Below, piece after piece: positions 20,710 to 30,595 of a DNA stretch of 64,000 nucleotides. The notes beneath the pieces are model-generated. The model was not told the origin of the DNA and did no database searches. It was given only the letters and a program-made list of their open reading frames with translations. Every line of letters starts with the position of its first letter. The first letter of the stretch is position 1. The stretch covers positions 1 to 64,000 of the forward strand of contig NZ_JADCBK010000064.1 in assembly GCF_020253525.1 (NCBI RefSeq), in the 5' to 3' direction. The translations under genes and the position numbers were made by a program. The DNA is from Aquidulcibacter sp. GTDB taxonomy: Bacteria; Pseudomonadota; Alphaproteobacteria; Caulobacterales; Aquidulcibacteraceae.

Positions 20710-20751
20710 TCTCCGACGCGTACAAGATGTTCTCCTACGCGTATAAGATAT
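20710..20751. repeat. Two tandem 21-bp copies
   Basis: TCTCCGACGCGTACAAGATGT / TCTCCTACGCGTATAAGATAT. Confidence 0.7.
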
Positions 20752-20851
20752 AAAGCAAACCCCAGGAGGAAAGTGCGACTGATCCCGGGTGAACAACTTT
20801 CAATTTTCTGAGGGAGAAATGCTAGTTTTTATGGCTTAATGGGCTGTGCTT

Positions 20852-21354
20852 TGTACTTTGAGCGGTAACATATTACTTCGTATTTTCTATCTAATTCTAC
20901 GGAACCTATGAAGTTGCAGAAATTTTGGCAAAAGAAGACACAAAAATCATCATTAAAATCAGTAAGTTGAATTTGTGTGGCCGCAAATGTGCCGAGAAAG
21001 TGGCATGTCAGTTCAATTTTTACGTTTCAGTTTACGCCATGTTTATGAGTCTTCGCTAGAACGATGAGGACACAGGGAATTAGAAGCAATCAAGACTTCA
21101 ACCACCCGGTCGCATGTAGAATGGGAACCTAAAAATGAAAAAGCTTTTCAAGAAAATCCGCAACAATGAGTCCGGTGCAACCGCTATCGAATACGGTCTG
21201 ATCGCAGCTTTGATCGCTGTTGTTCTGATCACCTCGTTGGGCACCTTGGGCAACAACATGAGCGCCCGCTTCAACTCGATCGGTACCTCGATCGGCAGCC
21301 GCTAATACAGACTTTGTCTGTTAAAATTGGCGCTTGGTCTCCGGACCAAGCGCC
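20852..21354 (+). repeat. Duplicated pilin module B
   Basis: Similar to 20201..20700 throughout. Confidence 0.85.
21135..21305 (+). CDS. Flp-family type IVb pilin (copy B)
   Basis: MKKLFKKIRNNESGATAIEYGLIAALIAVVLITSLGTLGNNMSARFNSIGTSIGSR. Confidence 0.95.
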   Translation: MKKLFKKIRNNESGATAIEYGLIAALIAVVLITSLGTLGNNMSARFNSIGTSIGSR

Positions 21355-21362
21355 TTTTTTTT
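21329..21362 (+). terminator. Intrinsic terminator after pilin B
   Basis: Perfect 11-bp stem GGCGCTTGGTC-TCCG-GACCAAGCGCC followed by T8. Confidence 0.92.
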
Positions 21363-21433
21363 GTTCTTTACCCCAGCCTAGCTCCCTCAGCGCCATTTAC
21401 CTTGGCTTAGCGGAACCGTGCTAAAAGGCGACC

Positions 21434-21955
21434 ATGACACTTGGACCTGAAACATTTGCAGCAGCTGCAGGCTTGATCGCCTTTTCGGGGGCCATGATCT
21501 GGGCTGGGATAGGCGATGTTCGCACATTCCTAATCACAAACAAACTAAACATGCTGATTGCGGCAGGTTTTCTAGTTTTCGCGTTGCCGATGGGCTTAGG
21601 CGTGAATGATCTCGCGGCCCACGTTGGGGTTGGCCTAGTAACTACGATCATTGCCATGGGCATGTTCTTAATCGGCGTTTATGGCGGCGGTGATGCCAAA
21701 TTGACCGGTGCTGCAGCCTTGTGGCTTGGGCCAGCAGCTATGATGCCATTCATCCTATACACGGCCATAGCTGGTGGAATCTTGGTGCTGTTCCTTATCT
21801 TGGGCCGCCGCCTGGCGAAGCAGTTTGGTCTGCCCAAGAGTCCGCGCTGGGCACGTCGACTATTACGGAAATCCGCAGCCGTCCCTTACGGGGTTGCTTT
21901 GGGAATTGGGGCAATTCTTGCAACGCCATATACCGTTTGGTTTCCAAGCATTTAA
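21434..21955 (+). CDS. cpaA: Prepilin peptidase CpaA/TadV
   Basis: GIGDVRTFLITNKLN and GVYGGGDAKLTGAAALWLG aspartyl-protease motifs. Confidence 0.93.
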   Translation: MTLGPETFAAAAGLIAFSGAMIWAGIGDVRTFLITNKLNMLIAAGFLVFALPMGLGVNDLAAHVGVGLVTTIIAMGMFLIGVYGGGDAKLTGAAALWLGPAAMMPFILYTAIAGGILVLFLILGRRLAKQFGLPKSPRWARRLLRKSAAVPYGVALGIGAILATPYTVWFPSI

Positions 21956-22006
21956 CCTAAAATTGTGTAAATTGTTTGCATTTCTTGAACCAAAGAAATC
22001 ATCGCG

Positions 22007-22021
22007 TTAACCTCTTCTTAG
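22007..22021 (+). promoter_or_regulatory. Candidate CtrA box upstream of cpaB
   Basis: TTAA-CCTCTTC-TTAG, N7 spacing, one mismatch. Confidence 0.35.
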
Positions 22022-22119
22022 AACCTATTTACGCATGGTCGTCCGGTAAATCGTTTTGGATTTGGGTGATTCTCTAAGGGTTCAGCAGGAAATTGGCCTG
22101 CAAGAACCCTGAGCGGGAG

Positions 22120-22998
22120 ATGCGTAGCGTGAATATTCGGCAAATCTCGATCATTGGCGGTGCTTTGCTAGTCGCAGGTGGCGCATTCATTTGGATGCGG
22201 TCGCAAGCCGGAAACCCACAAGTCGCGCAACCGGTTGCGGTTGTCGAGGCCAAGGTCGAAACCGTCAATGTTTTGGTTGCTAAGCGCGATATGGTTGTGG
22301 GCGAACGCATTTCGCCGTCCTCCTTGGGATGGGAAGCCTATACCCCGACCAGCGCTGCTGCGCCCGGATTCATCTTGCAATCAAAAAGTCCCAAGGCAAT
22401 TGAAGAGCTAACCAATGGCATCGTTCGCCAAGCCATGGTGAAGGGCGAACCTGTGCTCGCCAGCAAAATTGTCGATGTTGATGCAAAAACAGGGGCGATG
22501 GCCGCACTGCTTACGCCCGGCATGCGCGCTGTCTCCTTCCCAATCAGCCCAGAAACAGCTGTTGCGGGTTTTGTGCTTCCAGATGATCGCGTCGACATTA
22601 TTCTGACGCGTGAGGTACAATTTACCTCTAATGGTCAGTCTCAGTCTAAGGTCGTTTCAGCGGCTATTTTGGAGAATGTCCGCGTGCTGGCAATCGACCA
22701 GTCGGTCACGCAGGATAAAGACAAAACAACCCTACCAGGCGGCGTCGCGACGGTTGAATTGTCTGCATCTGATGCTGAGAAAGTTCGTCTAGCGCATAAA
22801 CTTGGTGATTTATCCCTTATCTTGCGTGGCTATGCAGATGCTGGTGGTGCAACTTTTGCGTCGACCGGTACCGACGTCATGAGCCAACGCACTGGCATTG
22901 CGCAAACAAGCGACCCGAAGCCGGCGGCAACCCAAGTGGTCCAACAAGCTTCTCAGCCCATCCCGACGACCGTTAAAGTATATCGGGGAGGGCAGTGA
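22120..22998 (+). CDS. cpaB: Flp pilus assembly protein CpaB/RcpC
   Basis: VNVLVAKRDMVVGERISPSSLGW (SAF domain), RAVSFPISPETAVAGFVLPDDRVDIILT. Confidence 0.93.
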   Translation: MRSVNIRQISIIGGALLVAGGAFIWMRSQAGNPQVAQPVAVVEAKVETVNVLVAKRDMVVGERISPSSLGWEAYTPTSAAAPGFILQSKSPKAIEELTNGIVRQAMVKGEPVLASKIVDVDAKTGAMAALLTPGMRAVSFPISPETAVAGFVLPDDRVDIILTREVQFTSNGQSQSKVVSAAILENVRVLAIDQSVTQDKDKTTLPGGVATVELSASDAEKVRLAHKLGDLSLILRGYADAGGATFASTGTDVMSQRTGIAQTSDPKPAATQVVQQASQPIPTTVKVYRGGQ

Positions 22999-24611
22999 TG
23001 CGCAGAACCCAAGCCGCGAAACGTCTACTCGCCGCAGCTTCGAGTCTTGTGCTGTGCGTTGGGTTGATCCCAAGCATGGCATCTGCCCAAGCTGCCATCT
23101 CAAAGCCCGCCAGTCACGCCACTACGACCCAGCGCCTCACCTTAGGGCTGGGTAAATCCGCGATTGTCGACTTGCCAGTTGATGCCCGCGATGTTGTGGT
23201 CTCTGACCCAAACATCACGGATGCAGTCATGCGCACCGGCCGCCGAGCCGTCCTACTCGGCACCCGAGCGGGTGAAACCAATGTCTTTTTTCTAGATGCG
23301 CAGGGCCGCCAGATTTTGGCACTGGAGATTCGGGTTGCCCGCGACACGTCGGAATTAAACGCTTTGATCCAACGCTTAGTGCCAGAGGCACGCGTTGTCG
23401 TTGATAGTGTGGGCGACTCTATCATTTTGACAGGCGAAGTCCCCAATGGACTGACGGCTGACCAAGTTCTGCGCATTGCCGGCCAATATGCAGGCGGCGT
23501 CGACAAAGTTCTGAACATGATGAGCGTCTTGTCGGGCGATCAAGTCATGCTGCGCGTTCGCATCGTAGAAATGCAGCGTTCGGTTATCAAGCAATTGGGC
23601 ATGAACCTGACCTCCACCAACATCCTCAATCAGCTTTTGCCGGAGGATTGGGGCCTTAAATTTGCGACTGCCAATGGCTTTTCGGTGAATGGGGCCTTCT
23701 TAGGCGGCACCACGATTGACTCGACTTGGGCACAAAACTTCATTCGCCCTGTTTCAAACTCGTTTCTGAGCGGCAATTCCAGTCTTCTTGACCCAACTGT
23801 CGGCGCGGGCGCAGGTGGCTTTAGTTCGAGGTTTAACCCTGATACGGGCCGCACAGAGGTCACCTATGGCCCCGGCGAACTGGTGTCGGGGCAGCGCACG
23901 GATAGCAACATCCAAGCATTGGAACGTGTTGGCTTGGCCCGGACCTTAGCCGAACCAAATCTTACTGCAACATCGGGTGAGCCCGCTAAATTCTTGGCCG
24001 GGGGTGAATTCCCTGTACCGACGGCCCAAGAAGGCAATCGCGTCTCGGTTGAATTCAAGCCCTTTGGTGTCGGCTTGGGCTTTACGCCCATCATCTTGAG
24101 CCCCGATCGTATATCTCTGAAGATTTCCACAGAAGTTTCCGAAATCTCCACGGCTGCCTCCTTCCGCCAGGCGGATACACTCATTCGGGATGCGGCAGGA
24201 AACATTACAGATACGATCCGCGGCTTGTCTATTCCTGGGGTCTCCGTACGGCGCGCCGAGAACACGATGGAGTTGCCTTCAGGGCGTTCGATGGTGATGG
24301 CCGGCCTCATTCAACAGGCAACGCGGCAGTCGATTGAGGGGATGCCCGGCCTCAAAGATCTCCCCATTTTGGGCAATCTCTTCCGGTCGCGTGACTTCCA
24401 AAGCAATGAAACCGAGCTGGTCATCATCGTCACGCCCTACATCGTAAAGTCGACGACCATGGACCAACTGCAGACGCCGGGAGATGGATACGCCCCATCA
24501 AATGACGCAACAGCCTTATTACTGGGTCGCATGAATAAAATCGTCAAACCCGATTCGAAGGGGCTGCCGCAAGGACGTTATCGTGCCCCTGTCGGCCATA
24601 TTGTGAATTAA
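22995..24611 (+). CDS. cpaC: Pilus secretin CpaC/RcpA
   Basis: Secretin motifs VQVMLRVRIVEMQR-like, EPNLTATSGEPAKFLAGGEFPVP, GMPGLKDLPILGNLFRSRDFQSNETELVIIVTPYIV. Confidence 0.95.
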   Translation: MMRRTQAAKRLLAAASSLVLCVGLIPSMASAQAAISKPASHATTTQRLTLGLGKSAIVDLPVDARDVVVSDPNITDAVMRTGRRAVLLGTRAGETNVFFLDAQGRQILALEIRVARDTSELNALIQRLVPEARVVVDSVGDSIILTGEVPNGLTADQVLRIAGQYAGGVDKVLNMMSVLSGDQVMLRVRIVEMQRSVIKQLGMNLTSTNILNQLLPEDWGLKFATANGFSVNGAFLGGTTIDSTWAQNFIRPVSNSFLSGNSSLLDPTVGAGAGGFSSRFNPDTGRTEVTYGPGELVSGQRTDSNIQALERVGLARTLAEPNLTATSGEPAKFLAGGEFPVPTAQEGNRVSVEFKPFGVGLGFTPIILSPDRISLKISTEVSEISTAASFRQADTLIRDAAGNITDTIRGLSIPGVSVRRAENTMELPSGRSMVMAGLIQQATRQSIEGMPGLKDLPILGNLFRSRDFQSNETELVIIVTPYIVKSTTMDQLQTPGDGYAPSNDATALLLGRMNKIVKPDSKGLPQGRYRAPVGHIVN

Positions 24612-24627
24612 GATCAGGAAGAAGCCG

Positions 24628-25371
24628 ATGAACCAAGTAGTCGCTCCAAACGCTTCAATCGCCCGAACCGGCAAGGCCGCCGCCATGGCGGTTGCGCTGT
24701 CAGCGCTGATGCTACTCGGCGCCTGCGGGGGCGGTCATGCTGCCAAAGAAGAGGCCCCTGTCGATTTTGTTGAGCAGGCCCATTTGAAACGCACGGTTCT
24801 AGATGCCTACATCCCTGAAGTCGTCCCCGTCGAAGCGCGTATGGCGGTTTCCGCACCGAGTGGCGCTGTTGGCCTCAATGTACAAGAAGCGGCAGAGCTG
24901 AAGGCTTTCGCCCAAGAATATGTTCGTCTTGGTCGCGGCAATATCGTTGTTTCGGTACCCGCTAATGCCAGCAACAGCCAAACGGCTGGGCAAGTAGCCC
25001 AAGATGTTCAACGGGCCCTTTTCCTTGGTGGCGTTGATTTTTCAAAAATCTCTTCCGGCCCCTATCAAGCGCAAGGGCAGTCCAATGCCCCGATTTTGAT
25101 TACTTTCGGCCGCTATGAAGCCAAGCCAATCGTTTGCGAACCTTGGACGTCGTTTGATCCGCGAAAGACGGCCAACAACACGCCAGTCGACCGATTTACA
25201 TGCGCTCAGAACGCCAATTTAGCCGCGATGGTGGCTGATCCTGGCGACCTTCTTGGCGATCGCAAAGATGGGCCGCGCGATGCAGCCCGAATTCAGACAG
25301 GTATTGATCTACACCGCAAAGGCGGTGTGCCGACAGTTAGTGGATCCGTTGCAGCCGGGGGTGGCAAATGA
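24628..25371 (+). CDS. cpaD: Pilus assembly lipoprotein CpaD
   Basis: Lipobox ALMLLGACGGG; DRFTCAQNANLAAMVADPGDLLGDR. Confidence 0.9.
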   Translation: MNQVVAPNASIARTGKAAAMAVALSALMLLGACGGGHAAKEEAPVDFVEQAHLKRTVLDAYIPEVVPVEARMAVSAPSGAVGLNVQEAAELKAFAQEYVRLGRGNIVVSVPANASNSQTAGQVAQDVQRALFLGGVDFSKISSGPYQAQGQSNAPILITFGRYEAKPIVCEPWTSFDPRKTANNTPVDRFTCAQNANLAAMVADPGDLLGDRKDGPRDAARIQTGIDLHRKGGVPTVSGSVAAGGGK

Positions 25372-26762
25372 TTGGGAATGCAAAACGCAAGCCCATGTGG
25401 GAAGAATTGGCAACGGCTGACGAGCCTTTTGAGCTGGATGCCGACCTAGACTTTCTAGAGCCGACCCATGCGCAAAGCATCCCAGCGGCCGCCTCCCCGG
25501 GTGACTTCGATGCAGCTGCCTTTGAAGAAACCTATGTCGGTGAGCTAGCACGCGGCGGTGACCAACCTGTGCCACGCATCTCGGTGCAAGTTTTCTGCGA
25601 GCGACCCGATACCGCGCAATTGCTGCAATCGGCCTCGACCGATCGCCGGATTGCAAAAGCGCATGTGACCGTTTCGATGGGCGGCTTGGCAGGGGCAATC
25701 GAATTCTTCCAGGCACAGCCATCGCCAAACCTGATCATTGTTGAAAGCTTGGCTCCGCCAGCAGCCTTGATTCAGCAATTAGATGAACTGGCCTCTTATT
25801 GCGAACCCGGCGTCAAAGTAATTTTGATTGGCGAGTCCAATGATATTGGCCTGTACCGTGAGTTGATCCGGCGCGGTGTTTCCGAATACCTCGTTCCGCC
25901 GCTGCAGCCCTTGCAGCTGATCCGCACCATTTCCGGCCTTTATGTCGATCCTAGCAAGCCATTCTTGGGCCGTACCATTGCGTTTGTGGGCGCAAAAGGC
26001 GGTGCTGGGTCATCTACCATCGCGCACAATGTTGCGTGGTGCATGGCAGAACATGCCCGCGTAAACACCACATTGGTAGACCTTGACCTTTCTTGGGGGA
26101 CCACCGGCCTCGACTTCAATACCGATCCAGCAACAGGTATCGCCGATGCCTTGGAACAGCCAGAGCGGGTCGACGATGTGTTGCTGGACCGCTTGCTGAC
26201 CCGCCATACAGACCACCTGACCCTGTTTACGGCTCCGGCGTCGCTGGAACGTGAGTTTGATATTTCCCCAGACGCCTATGAAACGGTGATCGAAGGGGTT
26301 CGCCGCGGCGTGCCTTATGTCGTTCTTGATTTGCCACACACATGGTCAAAATGGATGCGGCAAACCTTGTTGTCTGCCGATGAAGTTGTCGTCGTGGCCC
26401 AACCAGACTTGGCTGGCTTGCGCAATGCTAAAAACATCTTCGATATGGTGCGGGTTGGTCGCCCAAACGACACGCCACCAAAAGTCATTTTGAATATGGT
26501 CGGCGTTGCCAAACGGCCCGAGATCCCGGTCAAGGACTTCGCCGAAGCCTTGGGCGTACAGCCAACCCTTGTCTTGCCTTACGATCCCCAATTGTTTGGA
26601 ACCGCAAGCAATAACGGGCAAATGTTGGCCGACGTAAATCCCAACAGCAAATGCGCTGAAGGTATGGATTTCTTGGCTCAATTGTTCACGGGCCGCGCGC
26701 CTCAGCCCAAGGCCAAGACCACATTCCTGTCAAAACTAATCCCCGCAAAAGCGGCTAAGTGA
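25368..26762 (+). CDS. cpaE: Pilus assembly ATPase CpaE/TadZ
   Basis: FVGAKGGAGSSTIAHNVAW (deviant Walker A), DLDLSWGTTGLDFN; receiver-like N-terminus. Confidence 0.93.
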   Translation: MIGNAKRKPMWEELATADEPFELDADLDFLEPTHAQSIPAAASPGDFDAAAFEETYVGELARGGDQPVPRISVQVFCERPDTAQLLQSASTDRRIAKAHVTVSMGGLAGAIEFFQAQPSPNLIIVESLAPPAALIQQLDELASYCEPGVKVILIGESNDIGLYRELIRRGVSEYLVPPLQPLQLIRTISGLYVDPSKPFLGRTIAFVGAKGGAGSSTIAHNVAWCMAEHARVNTTLVDLDLSWGTTGLDFNTDPATGIADALEQPERVDDVLLDRLLTRHTDHLTLFTAPASLEREFDISPDAYETVIEGVRRGVPYVVLDLPHTWSKWMRQTLLSADEVVVVAQPDLAGLRNAKNIFDMVRVGRPNDTPPKVILNMVGVAKRPEIPVKDFAEALGVQPTLVLPYDPQLFGTASNNGQMLADVNPNSKCAEGMDFLAQLFTGRAPQPKAKTTFLSKLIPAKAAK

Positions 26763-26769
26763 GGACAGG

Positions 26770-28266
26770 ATGTTTGGTAAACGCGCAGACGGGGCGGCAC
26801 AGGCATCACCTCCTAAGTTTGCCCCCATTGAGGCTCCAAAACCAACAGCAGCGCCACAAGCGCCGTCCCCAACGGCTGCGGCACCGCCATCGGCTTCGCC
26901 CGCTGGAACTTTGGACCCGGCGCGTGTCGCCAAAGCGGTGCGTGCGCCAACCCAGTCAGCACCGCCGGTCGTCCCCGTCAATGATGGAAGGACCGAGGAA
27001 TACTACCGCACCAAGGCTTCGGTCTATAACGCGCTAATCGAGACCATTGATTTGGGTCAGTTGGCTGCGTTGGATCAGCGCACGGCCCGAGATGAAATCC
27101 GCGATATCGTCAATGAGATCATCGCCATCAAACAAGTCATCGTCTCGGTTGCTGAGCAAGAGCAATTGCTCAACGACATCGTCAATGACGTCTTGGGTTA
27201 TGGTCCGCTTGAACCTTTGTTGGCGCGCGATGATATCGCCGACATCATGGTCAATGGGGCAAATGCCGTCTTTATCGAAGTCGGCGGTAAAGTGACCAAA
27301 ACGCCGATCCGCTTCCGCGACAACCAGCAGCTGATGAACATTTGCCAACGGATCGTGAGCCAAGTCGGTCGGCGGGTTGATGAAAGCTCACCAATCTGCG
27401 ACGCGCGTTTACCAGACGGCTCGCGTGTGAACGTTATTGTGCCGCCCTTGGCGCTGGATGGCCCTACCCTCACCATTCGTAAGTTCAAAAAAGACAAATT
27501 GCGGATGAAGGACCTCGTTGGGTTCGGGGCGATCTCTGAAGCCGCGGGCAAAGTGCTCGGCATTATTGGTGCCGCCCGATGCAATGTCCTGATCTCCGGC
27601 GGGACGGGTTCTGGTAAAACGACCCTTCTAAACTGCTTAACCGGATATATTGCCCCAGATGAACGCGTCATCACTTGCGAAGACGCGGCCGAATTGCAGT
27701 TGCAACAGCCTCATGTCGTCCGCTTGGAAACCCGTCCGCCCAATTTGGAAGGTCAAGGTGCGGTCCACATGCGCGACCTCGTCAAAAACTGTCTCCGGAT
27801 GCGTCCAGAGAGGATCATCGTGGGCGAAGTCCGGGGACCAGAAGCGTTCGACTTGCTGCAAGCCATGAACACGGGTCACGACGGTTCTATGGGAACGTTG
27901 CACGCCAACAGCCCGCGCGAAGGTCTGTCGCGGATGGAAAGCATGATCACCATGGGTGGCTTCTCGCTGCCAACCAAAACGATCCGCGAAATGATTGTTG
28001 GTTCGATTGATGTGGTGATTCAGGCAGCCCGCCTGCGGGATGGCTCACGCAAAATCACGCACATCACCGAAGTTCTGGGCTTGGAAGGCGATGTGATCGT
28101 GACCCAAGACCTGATCGTCTTTGAAATGGATGGCGAAGACGCAAACGGCAAAATCATCGGCAAGCACCGTTCGACTGGTATTGCGCGTCCAAAATTCTGG
28201 GATCGCGCACGCTATTACGGTCTGGAAAAGGAACTCGCCGAAGCTCTTGATGCGGCGGATGTGTAA
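26770..28266 (+). CDS. cpaF: Pilus assembly ATPase CpaF/TadA
   Basis: Secretion ATPase: [57 protein letters not shown]. Confidence 0.96.
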   Translation: MFGKRADGAAQASPPKFAPIEAPKPTAAPQAPSPTAAAPPSASPAGTLDPARVAKAVRAPTQSAPPVVPVNDGRTEEYYRTKASVYNALIETIDLGQLAALDQRTARDEIRDIVNEIIAIKQVIVSVAEQEQLLNDIVNDVLGYGPLEPLLARDDIADIMVNGANAVFIEVGGKVTKTPIRFRDNQQLMNICQRIVSQVGRRVDESSPICDARLPDGSRVNVIVPPLALDGPTLTIRKFKKDKLRMKDLVGFGAISEAAGKVLGIIGAARCNVLISGGTGSGKTTLLNCLTGYIAPDERVITCEDAAELQLQQPHVVRLETRPPNLEGQGAVHMRDLVKNCLRMRPERIIVGEVRGPEAFDLLQAMNTGHDGSMGTLHANSPREGLSRMESMITMGGFSLPTKTIREMIVGSIDVVIQAARLRDGSRKITHITEVLGLEGDVIVTQDLIVFEMDGEDANGKIIGKHRSTGIARPKFWDRARYYGLEKELAEALDAADV

Positions 28267-28271
28267 CGGAC

Positions 28272-29246
28272 ATGGATCTTGGAACCATCATCCCTGTGAT
28301 TGTAGCCATCGGCGTGGTGCTGATTGGAATTGCGCTGGCTGGCGATGACAACCAGGAGTCTCAAAAGCGAATTAAGTCGGTTGCGCAATCGCGCGAATCC
28401 GCGATCAAGCGTCGCGGTGCTGACCCGGATGAAACACGCCGGAAGCGCTTGCTAGGCAACATTAAAGATATCGAAATGCGGGAACGGCAGTTGCGTCGGG
28501 CCCGGCTTTCTGTAGGCGCGCGCATCGAGCAAGCGGGTCTGACGATCGAAGAAAAAACCTTTTGGATCGCATCGGGTTCAGTTGGCATCTTGGTCGCTTT
28601 GGGCATATTGGTCTCGGGCAATTCTTGGTATGTTGCCTTGGGCGCTGGTGGGGTTGCCGCTTTTGGTTTGCCGCGCTGGATTTTGGGCTTTCTGGTTGGC
28701 CAACGCCAAAAGAAATTCATTGCAGAATTCGCTAACGCCATTGATGTGATCGTGCGCGGCGTGAAGTCTGGTTTGCCCTTAGCAGAATGTCTGAAGATCA
28801 TCGCTCGGGAAGCGCCGGAACCTTTGAGCACAGAATTTCGGCGCATCTGCGATAGCCAATCCATGGGCGTTCCGATGGATCAGTGCTTGGCAAAGCTTTT
28901 TGAACGCATGCCGCTCCCTGAAGTCAGCTTCTTCTCGATCGTTTTGTCGATCCAATTGAAGGCGGGTGGGAACCTTTCGGAAGCCTTGGGCAATTTGTCT
29001 CTGATCTTGCGGTCGCGCAAACTCATGCGCGAGAAGATCAACGCCCTATCTTCCGAAGCTAAGGCATCGGCCATGATTATCGGTGCTTTGCCGATCTGCG
29101 TCTGCTTGATGGTTTACATCACAAGCCCCTCTTACATGGGCCTGCTTTTCACTGACCCCACCGGACATCTTGGATTAGGTGTTGGGGTTTTGATGATGGG
29201 CACCGGCATTTTGGTCATGCGCAACATGATTAACTTCGACATTTAA
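28272..29246 (+). CDS. tadB: Type II secretion F family protein TadB
   Basis: FANAIDVIVRGVKSGLPLAECLKIIAREAPEPLSTEFR; follows cpaF. Confidence 0.92.
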   Translation: MDLGTIIPVIVAIGVVLIGIALAGDDNQESQKRIKSVAQSRESAIKRRGADPDETRRKRLLGNIKDIEMRERQLRRARLSVGARIEQAGLTIEEKTFWIASGSVGILVALGILVSGNSWYVALGAGGVAAFGLPRWILGFLVGQRQKKFIAEFANAIDVIVRGVKSGLPLAECLKIIAREAPEPLSTEFRRICDSQSMGVPMDQCLAKLFERMPLPEVSFFSIVLSIQLKAGGNLSEALGNLSLILRSRKLMREKINALSSEAKASAMIIGALPICVCLMVYITSPSYMGLLFTDPTGHLGLGVGVLMMGTGILVMRNMINFDI

Positions 29247-29256
29247 GGAACAGACT

Positions 29257-30285
29257 ATGTTCGCAGAAGTTAAGGATTTTGCACGCACGGTCACAGACCC
29301 AGATTTTGTTGCCTCGCTCATCATGGCGGTTGCGCTGTTGATTACTGCTTTGACGATTGCCCAACCTTTGTGGAAAACCGACCAATTGGCGGCCCGCATG
29401 AAAGGTGTGGCAACAGATCGCGAATCCATGCGGCGCAAAAGCCGCGCCACCATTGCCGCTGAGCACGCCGAAAAGACATCGCTGCGCCAACGCGCCAAAG
29501 GTCCATGGAAGTCGATCGTTGACAAGCTAAACCTTCAGAAACTGCTTGAAGATCCCAATGTGACCCAGAATTTGATGGAGGCCGGACTTCGCGGCCCCGG
29601 GCCTGTTGCCATCTTCTATTTTGCGCGATTTGCGACCCCAATTTTCTTCTTCATCGGCGCGCTGACCTATGTCACGATCTTTGGAAAAGACATGACCAGC
29701 AATAACCGCCTTATCGCGGCCCTTGGGGCATGTGTGGCGGGCTTTTACCTGCCAAACATCATTGTCAAAAATATCGCGACCAAGCGGCGCACCTCTATCA
29801 TGCGCGCTTTCCCAGATGCGTTAGACTTGCTTCTAATCTGCGTTGAGTCCGGCATGTCAATTGAAGGGGCCTTCTTACGCGTCGGTCAAGAAATCGGTTC
29901 CTCCTCCATCGAATTGGCTGAGGAATTGAGCCTGACCAATGCCGAGCTCGCCTATCTGCAGGATCGGCGTGTGGCTTATGAAAATTTGGCTAAGCGTACC
30001 AATCATCCAGGCGTAAAGGGCGTCGCTACAGCGCTGATCCAAGCGGAACGATATGGTACACCGCTAGGTGCGGCCTTGCGGGTAATGGCTAAAGAGAACC
30101 GCGAATTGAGGATGACGGAAGCGGAGAAAAAGGCAGCCGCCCTGCCGGCGAAGCTAACCGTTCCGATGATTGTATTCTTCTTGCCAGTTCTGTTCATCGT
30201 GATTCTGACGCCAGCCTATATCCAGTATCAGAACATGAATGGTGGCGCTGGTCCCAAAAACATCTCGGGTGCGCCGCCTCGGTAA
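29257..30285 (+). CDS. tadC: Type II secretion F family protein TadC
   Basis: FPDALDLLLICVESGMSIEGAFLRVGQEIG, GTPLGAALRVMAKENRELRMTEAEKKAAALPAKLTVPMIVFFLPVLFIVI. Confidence 0.92.
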   Translation: MFAEVKDFARTVTDPDFVASLIMAVALLITALTIAQPLWKTDQLAARMKGVATDRESMRRKSRATIAAEHAEKTSLRQRAKGPWKSIVDKLNLQKLLEDPNVTQNLMEAGLRGPGPVAIFYFARFATPIFFFIGALTYVTIFGKDMTSNNRLIAALGACVAGFYLPNIIVKNIATKRRTSIMRAFPDALDLLLICVESGMSIEGAFLRVGQEIGSSSIELAEELSLTNAELAYLQDRRVAYENLAKRTNHPGVKGVATALIQAERYGTPLGAALRVMAKENRELRMTEAEKKAAALPAKLTVPMIVFFLPVLFIVILTPAYIQYQNMNGGAGPKNISGAPPR

Positions 30286-30310
30286 GCTGCAAGCTGAGCT
30301 AAATCTAGTC

Positions 30311-30514
30311 TTAGTGCGTTGCGCCACCTTCAGAGGTCTTCTGCACATACAGGCGGCCACAATACAGGCACTCAACCTGACCTTCGTCACCCATTTCATA
30401 CCAGACCTTTGGGTGCCCCAAAGCACCACCACCGCCATCGCAGGCGATGCGATGACCATCCACATAAATGGTTTCAACTGGCTGGTTGGTCTTTAAAGGT
30501 ACGGAGACGGACAT
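30311..30514 (-). CDS. Small zinc-finger domain protein (CHCC type)
   Basis: 67 aa; IACDGGGGALGHPKVWYEMGDEGQVECLYCGRLYV. Confidence 0.88.
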   Translation of the reverse strand: MSVSVPLKTNQPVETIYVDGHRIACDGGGGALGHPKVWYEMGDEGQVECLYCGRLYVQKTSEGGATH

Positions 30515-30595
30515 TAATCTGTTTCTCTCACAGTGGCGTGATTGCTACGGCCTGTTTAGCGTCCTAATTAGAACTTTCGGGCCCTATCCGTCAAC

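Noticed and set aside
20201-21354. CRISPR-like or phage-type direct repeats
   Set aside because: The repeats are two long modules explained by pilin gene duplication, not short regularly spaced repeats.
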